The position numbers were made by a program, and so were the translations under genes. A DNA stretch of 64,000 nt from VRUE01 sp963703175 (GTDB lineage Bacteria > Actinomycetota > Thermoleophilia > Solirubrobacterales > 70-9). The stretch's first letter is position 1. Every line of letters begins with the position of its first letter. Positions 7,698 through 16,142 of the stretch are shown piece after piece. The stretch covers positions 930,001-994,000 of the forward strand of contig OY969794.1 of NCBI GenBank assembly GCA_963703175.1, given 5' to 3'. A model generated the notes under the pieces. It had not been told where the DNA came from. It did not search any database and worked only from the letters and a program-made list of their open reading frames with translations.

Positions 7698-9500
7698 CTA
7701 TTTCCGAGACCGCTTTTTCGGAAATTTCTTGCCCGGCCCATATTTGACGCCCGTACCGCCACGTGCATCGCCAATCTTTTTTAAGAGCTGCCGATCGCGA
7801 AGATCAGTGAGCATGTTGCGCGCCGCATAGACGTTGAGATCGAACAGGCGTTGAAGCGTTTTGTTCGTGACGACGCCGTACTCTTCAACATGTTCGACCA
7901 CCTTCGCGTCTTGCTCGTCAAGCGACCGCCGTCGATAAGAGACAGCCCTGGCAAGTTCCGCCAGCGGCTTGTTCCGTAAACGATAAGAGGGAAACGGCTT
8001 TCGAATGGTCCGCCTCGTCGGCTCCAACAAGCCCGGATCGTCGTCCGCCAAACGGGCAAGAACCTCTTGGGCCTCGATCGGGCTTCTCTGGATCGCCTCG
8101 GCAAAACGGGCCGCGTCGATTGAGGTCGAGTCCCTCAGGAGCGAGAGACAGATCAGAACATCAACGTCCCCACCGAGTTCCATCGGGAGATCCCGGACGA
8201 AACGTATGAAGGCGTCGTTGCCTATGCCTCCAGATATTGATGCTCGGACGAAAGAGTCGCGATCTTCAATTCGAGGCGGTGGCTTTCCGGCTCGGAGCAT
8301 CTCCCGGTAGACCCGATCAATTCCTTGCCCCGTTCTCTCTGCAAGTTGGCACCGCGAGATTGCTTCGGCAAGCAAGCGGTGGCGTGGCGTCGATGGATGG
8401 GTGAGGATGTTCGTCGGCGTAACGCCGGAGACCAGCCCGCCGGGACTCGTAACCACAAGGTGATCCGGGGAGTGCTCAATGTCGACAGTTCCTCCCGCCT
8501 CGAAGCTCCGATGGATCAATGCGTTGACGAGAAGCTCGCGAACGGCATTGGCCGGATAGTCGGTCAGTCGGAGCTGGACACCCCCAGCGACGTTGAGCGG
8601 CTGCACCTGGGCCCGAGCCTCAACCGCTTCCATCAGAGTCTCCACCGCTGCCAGGAGGGGCTTCTGCCCGCGAACGCGGCTCGTCGCCTCACTCCCAGAG
8701 GTAGGGCGATATTGATAGGAGTAGCCGTAAGAGGGCACCACGTCGCCAATGAGAGATTCGTTGGCGAGCATCAGAATTCCGGCCATCGTCAGTTTCTCGT
8801 CCGTGGCAACCAAACGAAGAGCCTCAAGAAGTGGCCGGTCGCGTAAGCGCGCTAAATCGTCCGCACCGGACTCTCCGAGAAGCTGACGGAGACGATCCAG
8901 CTCGGCCTTCGAGACCCTTCGAAGCTCAATCCCCGAGGACTCCGCCGACCAGTCATATTGCCCTCTTGCGACAAGGAACTCGCGTTGCTCTGCGGGCGTG
9001 AAGGGACGGCATTCTTTTCCGAGACGTCTCGTTGCGAGGCCTGCTGAATTTGAATGGGGAGCAACCCCCGGTGGAACGTCAACGACCAAGAGTCGGCTGC
9101 CATCCTCGAGGCGCTCGGCTATCGCCAGGGTCAGCGGCGGCGACGTGCGATCGAAAACGCCCTTCCTCACAAGCTCCGGGGTGTATTCAGCCGCGACTCC
9201 CACCAAAGCAGAGCGGCGATCCTTAGCTTTGTCGTTGACGCCGAGAACGATGCGGCCGCCATCTGCATTTGCGAAGCAGACTGCAGCGTCAGCCAGTAGC
9301 TTCAACGTATCTTTTGCCGTCTTGGCGGGCTCCTTGAAATCCAGCTGCTGTCCCTCCAAATCGCCTGCAGAAACGCCATTGCCGAGCTTGGCAAGAACCT
9401 CCTCGAGATCTGGGAGCGGAGGAGGAGATTGGAGGGCCAACTGATAGGGCGTCATGAGAGGACATTCTATCAGTGGCCTTCCAATGGATGGCTGAATCAT
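7698..9500 (-). CDS. AlbA_2 (Schlafen-like) and HATPase-domain putative regulator
   Basis: The 600-residue protein starts with an AlbA_2 nucleic-acid-binding domain (QQLDFKEPAKTAKD and FANADGGRIVLGVND, about residues 50-170). A GHKL-type ATP-binding module follows (NAVRELLVNALIHRSF at about 320, LAERTGQGIDRVYREM at about 390). The C-terminus is winged-helix-like (NKTLQRLFDLNVYAARNML). Annotated relatives are called ATP-binding or transcriptional regulator proteins and are common on genomic islands. ATG 9455 (MTPYQLAL) is an equally possible start; neither has a good ribosome-binding site. Whether it serves defence or element control cannot be read from sequence. Confidence 0.85.
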   Translation of the reverse strand: MIQPSIGRPLIECPLMTPYQLALQSPPPLPDLEEVLAKLGNGVSAGDLEGQQLDFKEPAKTAKDTLKLLADAAVCFANADGGRIVLGVNDKAKDRRSALVGVAAEYTPELVRKGVFDRTSPPLTLAIAERLEDGSRLLVVDVPPGVAPHSNSAGLATRRLGKECRPFTPAEQREFLVARGQYDWSAESSGIELRRVSKAELDRLRQLLGESGADDLARLRDRPLLEALRLVATDEKLTMAGILMLANESLIGDVVPSYGYSYQYRPTSGSEATSRVRGQKPLLAAVETLMEAVEARAQVQPLNVAGGVQLRLTDYPANAVRELLVNALIHRSFEAGGTVDIEHSPDHLVVTSPGGLVSGVTPTNILTHPSTPRHRLLAEAISRCQLAERTGQGIDRVYREMLRAGKPPPRIEDRDSFVRASISGGIGNDAFIRFVRDLPMELGGDVDVLICLSLLRDSTSIDAARFAEAIQRSPIEAQEVLARLADDDPGLLEPTRRTIRKPFPSYRLRNKPLAELARAVSYRRRSLDEQDAKVVEHVEEYGVVTNKTLQRLFDLNVYAARNMLTDLRDRQLLKKIGDARGGTGVKYGPGKKFPKKRSRK

Positions 9501-9606
9501 CGAAACCCCGCTTCGCCCTCGTTTGACTGAGCTTCATCAGGAAAACTCGGAGAGAACCGACGGCGAGTGCGATCCGGTGAGACACTTCAGGAGAAGAGCC
9601 ACCGCA

Positions 9607-9885
9607 ATGAGCAGCCTCACACCCGAAATAATCGCCGTCGCCGTCGTCAACCACGGCACCCTCAACCTGACTTTCGCGGATGGGCTGAACGGCGAGGTAG
9701 ACGTGCTCGATCGCATGCGCGGGCCGACCTTCGAGGACGCTCGTACTCAAGAGGGCTTTGCCCGAGCTGCGGTCGACCGAGAGACTGGAACCGTTGTCTG
9801 GCCCGGAGGCGCAGACCTGGCCCCGGACACGCTCTACGAACGGGTGCACTCAGGGACCTGGCCCGATTCTCGGGCCGCAGCGTAA
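9607..9885 (+). CDS. DUF2442 domain protein
   Basis: The 92-residue protein shows the DUF2442 pattern: LTFADGLNGEVDV, then a D-rich turn and VVWPGGADLAPDTLYERV at the end. ATG 9607 is preceded by AGGAG at about 12 bp. DUF2442 proteins are often encoded beside DUF4160 partners in toxin-antitoxin-like pairs. No partner is visible here, so the protein may be a leftover of the integrated element. Its function is unknown. Confidence 0.85.
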   Translation: MSSLTPEIIAVAVVNHGTLNLTFADGLNGEVDVLDRMRGPTFEDARTQEGFARAAVDRETGTVVWPGGADLAPDTLYERVHSGTWPDSRAAA

Positions 9886-9897
9886 TCAGCTGCGCAG

Positions 9898-9939
9898 GTT
9901 TTCGAGACTGCCCCGTTCAACCGCTCCGGCACCCCTCCG
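9898..9939 (-). repeat. 42-bp direct repeat, orphan 5' half of tRNA-Ser(CGA)
   Basis: This is an exact copy of 7346-7387, covering the acceptor 5' strand, D arm and anticodon loop without the 3' half. On the minus strand TAGAAT (forward 9960-9965) lies 22 bp before the tRNA 5' end, so the original tRNA promoter may remain here in front of the orphan half. Confidence 0.9.
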
Positions 9940-10020
9940 GGGACTCGATTCGGGCCTGGATTCTACGTAGGGCGGGCTTGCGGGGCTCAAGGGCGTGTTG
10001 AGCACAGCCGATGTAGCCCC

Positions 10021-11973
10021 GTGCAAAGTGGTGAGCAGACCCGGATTGGGCGGTATTTCGACCGCCATCCCCTGCCGCTGCGCGCATTTGCGCTCTGCGC
10101 GCTCGTCTGGGGCGTCGGCTACCTGACCTGGAGAATCGGCTGGAGTGGCCAGGGGGCCAGTCCGGTTGCCTACGCGATGCTGCTGGTCACCGAGATCTAC
10201 GGCCTCTGGGCGCTCGGCACGCTGGCTTGGTACTCGTGGTCGCGGCCGCCCGCGGTGCGGCCGCCAGTAACGCTCGGGCGCAAGATCGACGTCTACGTCT
10301 GCACCTACGACGAGCCGCTCGAGGTGGTCGCAGCGACGCTGGCTGGCTGCCGCGCCCTCGCCTACCCGCACACGACCTACCTGCTTGATGACGGCAGGCG
10401 GCCTGAGATGGAGGACCTGGCGAGGACTGCCGGCGCTCGCTACCTGACCCGGCCCGACAACTCCCACGCCAAGGCCGGCAACATCAACGCCGCCCTCCCC
10501 CGCACCGAGGGCGAGCTAGTGCTGATGCTCGACGCCGACCACGTGCCGATGCCGGACGCAATCGACGCGATGGTCGGCTACTTCGACGACGAGCGGGTCG
10601 CCCTGGTGCAGAGCCCGCACGACTTCTTCAACCACGACTCGGTCCAACACTACGTCGTCGGCCGCCACGAGCAGTCGCTCTTTTACCGGGTCGTCTGCCC
10701 TGGCAAGAACCGCCACGGCGCGGCCTACTGGTGCGGCTCGGCGGCAGTACTGCGGCGCCAGGCGCTGCTTGAGATCGGCGGTGTCGCCACCGAGACGATC
10801 GCCGAGGACTTCCACACGACGATCCGCCTGCTGCGCCACGGTTGGACCAACCGCTACCACGACGAGGTCTTGGTCCAGGGCCTCGCCCCACACGACCTCG
10901 ACGGCTACCTGCTGCAGCGCGACCGCTGGGCGCGCGGCAACCTCGCCGTCTTCACCCTGCCCGAGTCCCCCCTGCGCGCCCGCGAGCTGCGCCCGCTGCA
11001 GCGGCTCTCCTACTTCGCCAGCCTCGCCGCCTACCTGGCGCCGCCGATGCGGCTGCTGCTGCTGGCGACGCTGGGCCTGGTGATGTGGACCGGCGAGCTG
11101 CCGATGAAGATCAGCGTGGTTGCGCTGGCGGCGCTCTGGCTGCCATCGGTCAGCCTCAACCTGCTCGCCGGCTCCGCCCTCACCCGCGGCTACATGAAGA
11201 TCGGCGAGACCGCTCACTACGAGCTGATGACGATGGAGATCTACACGCGGGCGTTGCGCTGCGTCGTCCGCCCCGGCCGCACCGCCTTCAAAGTGACGCC
11301 GAAGCAGGGCGCCGACGGCGGCGGGTTCGACGCCGTGCGCAGGCTGCGCCTGGTGATCCTCGCCGCGATCGTCCTTACCGGCGGCACGGCGTTGCGCCTG
11401 CTCGACCTCGCCGGCGTGGGACCGCTGCCCGACCTACCCGGAATCGCCGCTGTCATCGTGCCGCTGCTCGGCCTGATCGAGCTGCGCCGCGTCATCCGTA
11501 CCTTGCTCGCGGTCGGCCGCCGCCATCAGCGCCGGCAGGTCTACCGTTTCGAGGGCGAAGCCCCGGCGCACTGCTTTGCCGCCGGCGGTCACATCGGGGG
11601 GCATCTGGTCGACGCCAGCGCGGCCGGTGTCGGTTTGGTCCTCGACGCACCCGTGAGCGTCGGCGAAAGTCCTGCCGTCCTGCTCGAGTTGGAGGAGGCC
11701 ACCGGAGAGGCGCACGAGGTCGCCGCCCAGGTCGAGATCCGCTCCTGTCGCGAGGTAGACGGCCGCTACCTGGTCGGGGCGACGATCGAGGAGATGGACC
11801 CCTCTTCGCGCATGCGGTTGATGGAGTGGTGCTACGTCGTCTGCAGTCACGAGCGCCTGCGCGGACACCGACCGGCGGCGCTGGGATCGGAGCGCGAAGA
11901 GACGATCGTGATGCCGCTCGACGTGGCGCCCGCTCCGATACCGACCCTCAGGGAAGCTTCGGAAGCCGCTTAG
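10021..11973 (+). CDS. Cellulose-synthase-like GT2 glycosyltransferase with C-terminal PilZ domain
   Basis: The 650-residue membrane protein has two N-terminal membrane segments and then a processive GT2 domain. It shows DDG (LLDDGRRP), DAD (LMLDADHVP), an acidic residue in TIAEDFHTTIRL and QRDRWARG, the BcsA-type catalytic set. Several more membrane segments follow. A PilZ domain closes the protein, with RRHQRR near residue 500 and DASAAGVGL, the two c-di-GMP-binding motifs. It probably extrudes a beta-glucan-like polysaccharide under c-di-GMP control. No bcsB, cellulase or partner genes lie nearby. The GTG start follows the tRNA-Ser repeat closely. Confidence 0.92.
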   Translation: MQSGEQTRIGRYFDRHPLPLRAFALCALVWGVGYLTWRIGWSGQGASPVAYAMLLVTEIYGLWALGTLAWYSWSRPPAVRPPVTLGRKIDVYVCTYDEPLEVVAATLAGCRALAYPHTTYLLDDGRRPEMEDLARTAGARYLTRPDNSHAKAGNINAALPRTEGELVLMLDADHVPMPDAIDAMVGYFDDERVALVQSPHDFFNHDSVQHYVVGRHEQSLFYRVVCPGKNRHGAAYWCGSAAVLRRQALLEIGGVATETIAEDFHTTIRLLRHGWTNRYHDEVLVQGLAPHDLDGYLLQRDRWARGNLAVFTLPESPLRARELRPLQRLSYFASLAAYLAPPMRLLLLATLGLVMWTGELPMKISVVALAALWLPSVSLNLLAGSALTRGYMKIGETAHYELMTMEIYTRALRCVVRPGRTAFKVTPKQGADGGGFDAVRRLRLVILAAIVLTGGTALRLLDLAGVGPLPDLPGIAAVIVPLLGLIELRRVIRTLLAVGRRHQRRQVYRFEGEAPAHCFAAGGHIGGHLVDASAAGVGLVLDAPVSVGESPAVLLELEEATGEAHEVAAQVEIRSCREVDGRYLVGATIEEMDPSSRMRLMEWCYVVCSHERLRGHRPAALGSEREETIVMPLDVAPAPIPTLREASEAA

Positions 11974-12524
11974 CGCCCGGTGTCCGTCCCCGCCGGCATC
12001 GGCTGCGTGGGGGGTCCTCCGAAGCCGTGTCGCTCGATTTCGCCCAGCTCCTGTTCGAAGGTCTTGCGCTCCCCTTCCATCCGCTCGCAGAATTTGTGGA
12101 AGCGGTTCCAGTAGGGATTCCACTGGCCGACGCCGATCCAAAATGGGCGGCAGTTGGCGCAATGCAGAGCGTAGTAACCAAACATGTAGTGGGCGACCCC
12201 GGGCTCGATCAAACCCCAGTCCATCGCCAGGGCCACCTCCTCGAAGAGGCCAAGATAGTCCCGTTTGACCCGAAATGGGACCTGCTCCAGCGCTTGTTCT
12301 GCCTCCTTTGACAGCACGGGATCGGGCGTATTGGCTTCGTCGATCAGCTCGGCAAGCTTCCAGAGCTCCGGCTCCTTCAGCCGGCTGCGCAGGTCGAAGA
12401 ACATCTGCACCCTGGCCATCTTCCCCTGGCGCACGTACTCGAGACAGGCGGCGATTAGCGTCGCCAGAGCCACGCCCGCGCCCAAGGTCGCGATTGCCAG
12501 AGTCAAAATGTCTTTGGTGCCCAT
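11970..12524 (-). CDS. Membrane-anchored protein of unknown function
   Basis: The 184-residue protein begins with one hydrophobic segment (LTLAIATLGAGVALATLIAA). A mainly helical cytosolic part with many Trp and Tyr residues follows (ALHCANCRPFWIGVGQWN). It resembles DUF4760-type proteins in layout, but I cannot confirm the family. Its stop overlaps the end of the glycosyltransferase gene by 4 bp, tail to tail. Upstream on the same strand is tRNA-Ser(GGA). Confidence 0.75.
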   Translation of the reverse strand: MGTKDILTLAIATLGAGVALATLIAACLEYVRQGKMARVQMFFDLRSRLKEPELWKLAELIDEANTPDPVLSKEAEQALEQVPFRVKRDYLGLFEEVALAMDWGLIEPGVAHYMFGYYALHCANCRPFWIGVGQWNPYWNRFHKFCERMEGERKTFEQELGEIERHGFGGPPTQPMPAGTDTGR

Positions 12525-12548
12525 GACGCCCCTCCCGAGGTCGGTGAA

Positions 12549-12638
12549 CGGAGAGGGTGGGATTCGAACCCACGAGGCGGGTTAACCCCGCCCACGCGAT
12601 TTCCAGTCGCGCTCCTTAAGCCACTCGGACACCTCTCC
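12549..12638 (-). tRNA. tRNA-Ser (anticodon GGA)
   Basis: The 90-nt class II cloverleaf has acceptor strands GGAGAGG and CCTCTCC, discriminator G, and a long variable arm of GC pairs. Anticodon stem CGCGA/TCGCG encloses loop CTGGAAA with anticodon GGA, which reads UCC and UCU. Confidence 0.95.
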
Positions 12639-12667
12639 AGGGTGCCTGCCAAGAGTATTGGCTCGGC

Positions 12668-13135
12668 TCAACGACGGGCGGAGAAGAAGCCCTTCAGCAG
12701 CGCCGCGCACTCCTTCTCTAGGAGGCCGCCGGTTACTTGCGGTCGGTGGTTGAGGGCGGGCTCGGCGAGGATGTCGAGGACGCTGCCGGCGGCGCCAGCC
12801 TTCGGATCGAGGGCACCGTAGACCACCGTCGGGATGCGGGCGAGGACGATCGCGCCTGCGCACATCGCGCAGGGCTCCAGCGTCACGTAGAGGGTCGTGT
12901 TGGGCAAGCGCCAGCCGCCGAGCTGTTCGGCGGCCACGCGGATCGCGAGGATCTCGGCATGGGCAGTGGGGTCGCGACGCAACTCGCGCTCGTTTCCGGC
13001 GGCGGCCAGCAGCTCCCCGTCACGGGCGATGACGGCGCCGATCGGTACATCGCCATGCTGCTCGGCCTCGCGGGCCTGCTCGATTGCCAAGCCCATTAGG
13101 CGCTGTTCGGCCTCGCTGGGGGCGTCGTCCGGCAT
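12668..13135 (-). CDS. tadA: tRNA-specific adenosine deaminase
   Basis: The cytidine/deoxycytidylate-deaminase fold shows the zinc and proton-shuttle motif TAHAEILAIR and the second zinc motif PCAMCAGAI. These are the hallmarks of TadA, which converts A34 to inosine in tRNA-Arg(ACG). The ATG at 13135 (MPDDAPSEAE) gives 155 residues, typical for the family; a GTG at 13168 would add 11. A guanine deaminase of the same fold is the main alternative, but the PCAMC context and length favour TadA. Confidence 0.87.
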   Translation of the reverse strand: MPDDAPSEAEQRLMGLAIEQAREAEQHGDVPIGAVIARDGELLAAAGNERELRRDPTAHAEILAIRVAAEQLGGWRLPNTTLYVTLEPCAMCAGAIVLARIPTVVYGALDPKAGAAGSVLDILAEPALNHRPQVTGGLLEKECAALLKGFFSARR

Positions 13136-13234
13136 CGATCCGAAAGTATGTGGCACTGACAACTTCACCGGCAGGCCGGTGTTGAAGCTATAGCTCGCCC
13201 TGCGGCGGGCCGATAGGCCGGGCGGCGATCCACA

Positions 13235-14581
13235 ATGACTCGAACCTTTCCGATATTCGCAGCAGTTGTCCTGCTCTCAGCGACGCTTGCCGTCGCGCGA
13301 GCCGGTGCCGCGACGGGCGTCTCCCCCGCGCGTGAATTCGCCCCCAGCCAGGTCGTGCTCAAGCTCCGGGGCGAGCGGAGGAGCAGGACCGTGCACCTGC
13401 GGCCCGGCATCGGAGTGCGTCAGGCAGCGGCAGCATTGCGCCGCAGGCCACGGGTCGCCTACGCGGTGCCCAACTACATCGCCACCGCATCTGCCACGCC
13501 TTTTTCGAACGCAGGAATCGCCAATGACCCAGGGCCGCTCTTGACGCCAACTGGTCCGCCGGGCGGATGGGTCTCCCTGCAGTGGAACTTTCTTCCCTGG
13601 GAAGGAATCGGGACCGCCTCCCTGCCCGTTTCCGTCGGCGGCATCGACGCGATCGGCGCCTGGCAGCATCTGGCTGAAGTGGGCCGGGCCGGGGCCCGCG
13701 GCATCACGGTCGCCGTCCTCGATACCGGAATCGCATACCGCGGCCTGGGCCCTCGCTTTCGCCGCAGCCCTGACTTCTCGTCAGACCAGTTCGCCGCCGG
13801 ATACGACTTCGTCAGCAACGATCCCGTGCCGCTCGACGAAAACGGTCACGGCACCCACGTCGCCGGCACGATCGCCGAGAAGACCGACAATGGAATCGGC
13901 CTGGTCGGCCTTGCCTACCGCGCCAAGCTGATGCCGGTCCGGGTGCTTGACCGCAACGGCAGCGGGCAGGCCGACGACATCGCCCGCGGCATCGACTTCG
14001 CGGTAGCCCACGGCGCTGACGTGATCAACATGAGCTTCAACTTCGGCTGCGGCAAGAGCGTGCCCGGTATCGATGCGGCGCTGCGTCGGGCGTATCGCGA
14101 GGGTGTCGTCACGGTGGCTTCGATCGGAAACCTCGGCTCCGAGGCCTGCGTCTCGCCGCCGGCGACCGGCCCGCGCACGATTGGCGTCGGCGGCGCCACG
14201 GAGGGTGGCTGCCTCGGCGGCTACTCGCTGCTGCCCGGCAAGGGAGTGGATGTCCTCGCTCCGGGCGGCGGCTCGCCGGCGAGCGGCTGCCCTTCGGTAT
14301 CGAGCCGGTCGATTTACCAGGTGACGCTGAAGGACGGCAACCCGCGCCGCTTTGGCGAGCCGAGCAGCTACATCGGCACCTCGATGGCTGCGGCACACGT
14401 CTCCGGAGTCGCCGCTATGGTCCTGGCCAGTGGGGTCCTCGACAAGAGCCTCTCGCCGGAGGGCAAGGTCAACGCCGTCTCCCATCGCTTGCGCAGCACG
14501 GCGCGCGATCTCGATCTGCCTCCTGAGCGACAGGGTGCAGGTCTAATAGACGCCGGCAGGGCCACGGAACCGTCGCTTTAG
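13235..14581 (+). CDS. Secreted subtilisin-like serine protease (S8)
   Basis: The 448-residue protein has a signal peptide (residues 1 to about 25) and an inhibitor-like propeptide region (QVVLKLRGERR to VAYAVPNYIA). The catalytic domain follows, with Asp in VAVLDTGIAY, His in NGHGTHVAGT and Ser in GTSMAAAHVSGVAAM. It should be exported as a zymogen and self-processed. The gene ends just before a family A palindrome at 14591 and faces the leftward usp gene. Confidence 0.93.
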   Translation: MTRTFPIFAAVVLLSATLAVARAGAATGVSPAREFAPSQVVLKLRGERRSRTVHLRPGIGVRQAAAALRRRPRVAYAVPNYIATASATPFSNAGIANDPGPLLTPTGPPGGWVSLQWNFLPWEGIGTASLPVSVGGIDAIGAWQHLAEVGRAGARGITVAVLDTGIAYRGLGPRFRRSPDFSSDQFAAGYDFVSNDPVPLDENGHGTHVAGTIAEKTDNGIGLVGLAYRAKLMPVRVLDRNGSGQADDIARGIDFAVAHGADVINMSFNFGCGKSVPGIDAALRRAYREGVVTVASIGNLGSEACVSPPATGPRTIGVGGATEGGCLGGYSLLPGKGVDVLAPGGGSPASGCPSVSSRSIYQVTLKDGNPRRFGEPSSYIGTSMAAAHVSGVAAMVLASGVLDKSLSPEGKVNAVSHRLRSTARDLDLPPERQGAGLIDAGRATEPSL

Positions 14582-14590
14582 ACGCCCCTC

Positions 14591-14685
14591 GGGCGGGTGG
14601 CACGGTGGCGGGGGTCCCCCATAGCGGAGGGCTCGCACAGCGAGTCCGAGCACATGGGGGAGGGCCACCGTGACAGGACCCGCCC
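14591..14685. repeat. Dispersed palindrome family A, copy A1
   Basis: Outer arms GGGCGGGT and ACCCGCCC enclose a second stem and a terminal hairpin. The interior of about 50 bp is nearly identical to the reverse complement of copy A3 (43731-43827). The tip hairpin differs (CTCG/CGAG here, GCGC/GCGC there) but stays paired. It sits between the convergent subtilase and usp genes, where it could also end transcription. Confidence 0.85.
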
Positions 14686-14694
14686 GCCACGACG

Positions 14695-15138
14695 TTAAGT
14701 CGTTCTGACGATGATCACGCTGCAAGGAGCATGGTGTGAGACGTTGTTCGGCACGCTGCCGAGTAGGAAGCGCCGCGCCCCGGTCATTCCTTTGTTGCCG
14801 ACGACGATCAGATCGGCTTTGGTTTCCTCGGCGACGTTGAGGATCGCCTCGGCCGGTTCGGCCTCGACCGGGTGGGTCTGCACCTCCACCCCTTCTTTCT
14901 TGGCGGCTGCGGCTGCGGCGTCGAGCACAAGGTTGACGTCCTCGCGCGGACCGATCTCGTACTGGACGTCGGCCGGCACGCCCTGCTGCTCGCCCTCGAT
15001 GCGGCGTTTCGAGACCGGCGCGTAGGCGCTGACGATGCTGAGCTGAGCGCCTGCGAGCTTGGCTAGGTCGACGGCTTGCCGGACCGCCTCAGCAGCGGTC
15101 TCTGATCCATCGGTTCCAACCAGGATGCGAGTGAACAC
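14695..15138 (-). CDS. UspA-family universal stress protein
   Basis: The 147-residue single-domain protein starts MFTRILVGTDGSETA. It carries the ATP-binding signature of the UspA/MJ0577 class, GNKGMTGARRFLLGSVPN (G-x2-G-x9-G-S), before the last strand SVIIV. Such proteins are cytosolic and bind ATP in stress and energy-limited states. A small membrane protein gene ends 9 bp upstream on the same strand, so the two are probably one operon. Confidence 0.92.
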   Translation of the reverse strand: MFTRILVGTDGSETAAEAVRQAVDLAKLAGAQLSIVSAYAPVSKRRIEGEQQGVPADVQYEIGPREDVNLVLDAAAAAAKKEGVEVQTHPVEAEPAEAILNVAEETKADLIVVGNKGMTGARRFLLGSVPNNVSHHAPCSVIIVRTT

Positions 15139-15147
15139 GCCGCGATA

Positions 15148-15297
15148 CTAACGCCCGGCCTGGCGGGCCGGCAACCCGCGGAAGCCGGCGCCAAGAATCT
15201 CGGTCGGGGTAGTCGCGAGGCGGACGATCGCAATCGCCATCGCCGCAACCAGGCAGACGATGAGCACGACCATCCCGGCTTTCCAATGGATCGGCAT
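15148..15297 (-). CDS. Small single-span membrane protein (49 aa)
   Basis: ATG at 15297 opens a 49-codon frame: a short polar start (MPIHWKAG), a membrane segment (VVLIVCLVAAMAIAIV) and a basic C-terminal tail. The stop is 9 bp from the usp start, which suggests co-transcription. The ribosome-binding site is weak, and ATG at residue 9 is an alternative start. The clean hydrophobic/polar division supports it as real. Function unknown. Confidence 0.6.
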   Translation of the reverse strand: MPIHWKAGMVVLIVCLVAAMAIAIVRLATTPTEILGAGFRGLPARQAGR

Positions 15298-15309
15298 CCT
15301 GCGGACACC

Positions 15310-15359
15310 CTAGAGGCGTGCTGTGGACTAGGCATGGATAGTCCACAGCACGCCTCTAG
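15310..15359. repeat. Perfect 20-bp-arm palindrome between divergent genes
   Basis: Arms at 15310-15329 and 15340-15359 (CTAGAGGCGTGCTGTGGACT and its complement) surround a 10-base loop. It fills most of the 75 bp between the divergent small membrane protein and MBL hydrolase genes, so it lies in promoter space rather than behind a gene. Confidence 0.85.
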
Positions 15360-15372
15360 CTAGGCTTATTCC

Positions 15373-16083
15373 ATGGAGAGAGTGGCCGACGGGGTATGGC
15401 TCTTGCGGGGTGACCTGCGGAAGGGGATGAACATCTACTTCCTTGAGGACGGCGATGGCGTGGTCCAGTTCGACGCCGGGAGCAAGGGGATGACCAAGTC
15501 AGCACGGGCTGCCGCAGAGCAGCTCGGCGGGCTGAAGCGGATCGTGCTCAGCCATGCTCATGCCGATCACCGCGGCACGGCACCGGGTTTGGACGCCCCC
15601 GTCTACTGCCACCCCGCTGACGTGGCCGACGCCGAAAGCGACGCCTCGATCGCTCCATACATGGACCTCTCGCAGTTGCCGGTGGCGCCGGTGCGCTGGA
15701 TCTATCCGTTCCTGTTGCGCCGCTGGGACGGCGGCGCGGTGAAGATCGACGGCACCGTCTCCGAGGGAGACGAGGTGGCAGGATTTAAGGTCATCCATTT
15801 TCCCGGCCACGCCCCCGGGCTGATCGGGTTGTGGCGCGAGAGCGACCGCGTAGCGCTGATCAGCGATGTCGTCTACTTAGTCGACTCTACCCGGCTGAAA
15901 CCGCTCCCTTCCGGCGAGGCCAGCGTCCCGCACCCCGCCTGGGCATGGGACCACGCGCAGGCAAAGGAGTCGGTGCGCAAGCTGGCGGCACTGGAACCGG
16001 CCGTGGTCGCCGCAGGGCATGCCGAGCCGCTGCGGGGCGAGAACCTGCGCGAGCCGCTCGAACGGGCAGCCGAGAAGTACTAA
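15373..16083 (+). CDS. MBL-fold metallo-hydrolase
   Basis: The 236-residue protein has the metallo-beta-lactamase zinc motif SHAHADHRGT at about residue 59. Later ligands lie in FPGHAPGLIGLW, the aspartate of LISDVVYL, and the histidine of AAGHAEPL. It is a cytosolic hydrolase of the glyoxalase II/RNase Z superfamily; the substrate is unknown. ATG 15373 follows the palindrome directly. Confidence 0.9.
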   Translation: MERVADGVWLLRGDLRKGMNIYFLEDGDGVVQFDAGSKGMTKSARAAAEQLGGLKRIVLSHAHADHRGTAPGLDAPVYCHPADVADAESDASIAPYMDLSQLPVAPVRWIYPFLLRRWDGGAVKIDGTVSEGDEVAGFKVIHFPGHAPGLIGLWRESDRVALISDVVYLVDSTRLKPLPSGEASVPHPAWAWDHAQAKESVRKLAALEPAVVAAGHAEPLRGENLREPLERAAEKY

Positions 16084-16142
16084 AGGCGGTCAAGGGGTCG
16101 CGCCGCGCCCGCGGGGGCGGCTGACATAGGTTGCCCTCTCTG

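Larger units (their letters stand above)
7388..9897. mobile_element. Small integrated element or remnant at tRNA-Ser(CGA)
   Basis: The segment lies between two identical 42-bp copies of a tRNA-Ser 5' half, as left by site-specific integration into a tRNA gene. It holds a leftward AlbA_2-ATPase gene, a rightward DUF2442 gene and a non-coding stretch beside the tRNA. Its sequence looks visibly less GC-rich than the flanks. No integrase, excisionase or transposase is present, so it is either a remnant or an element mobilised in trans. Confidence 0.65.
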
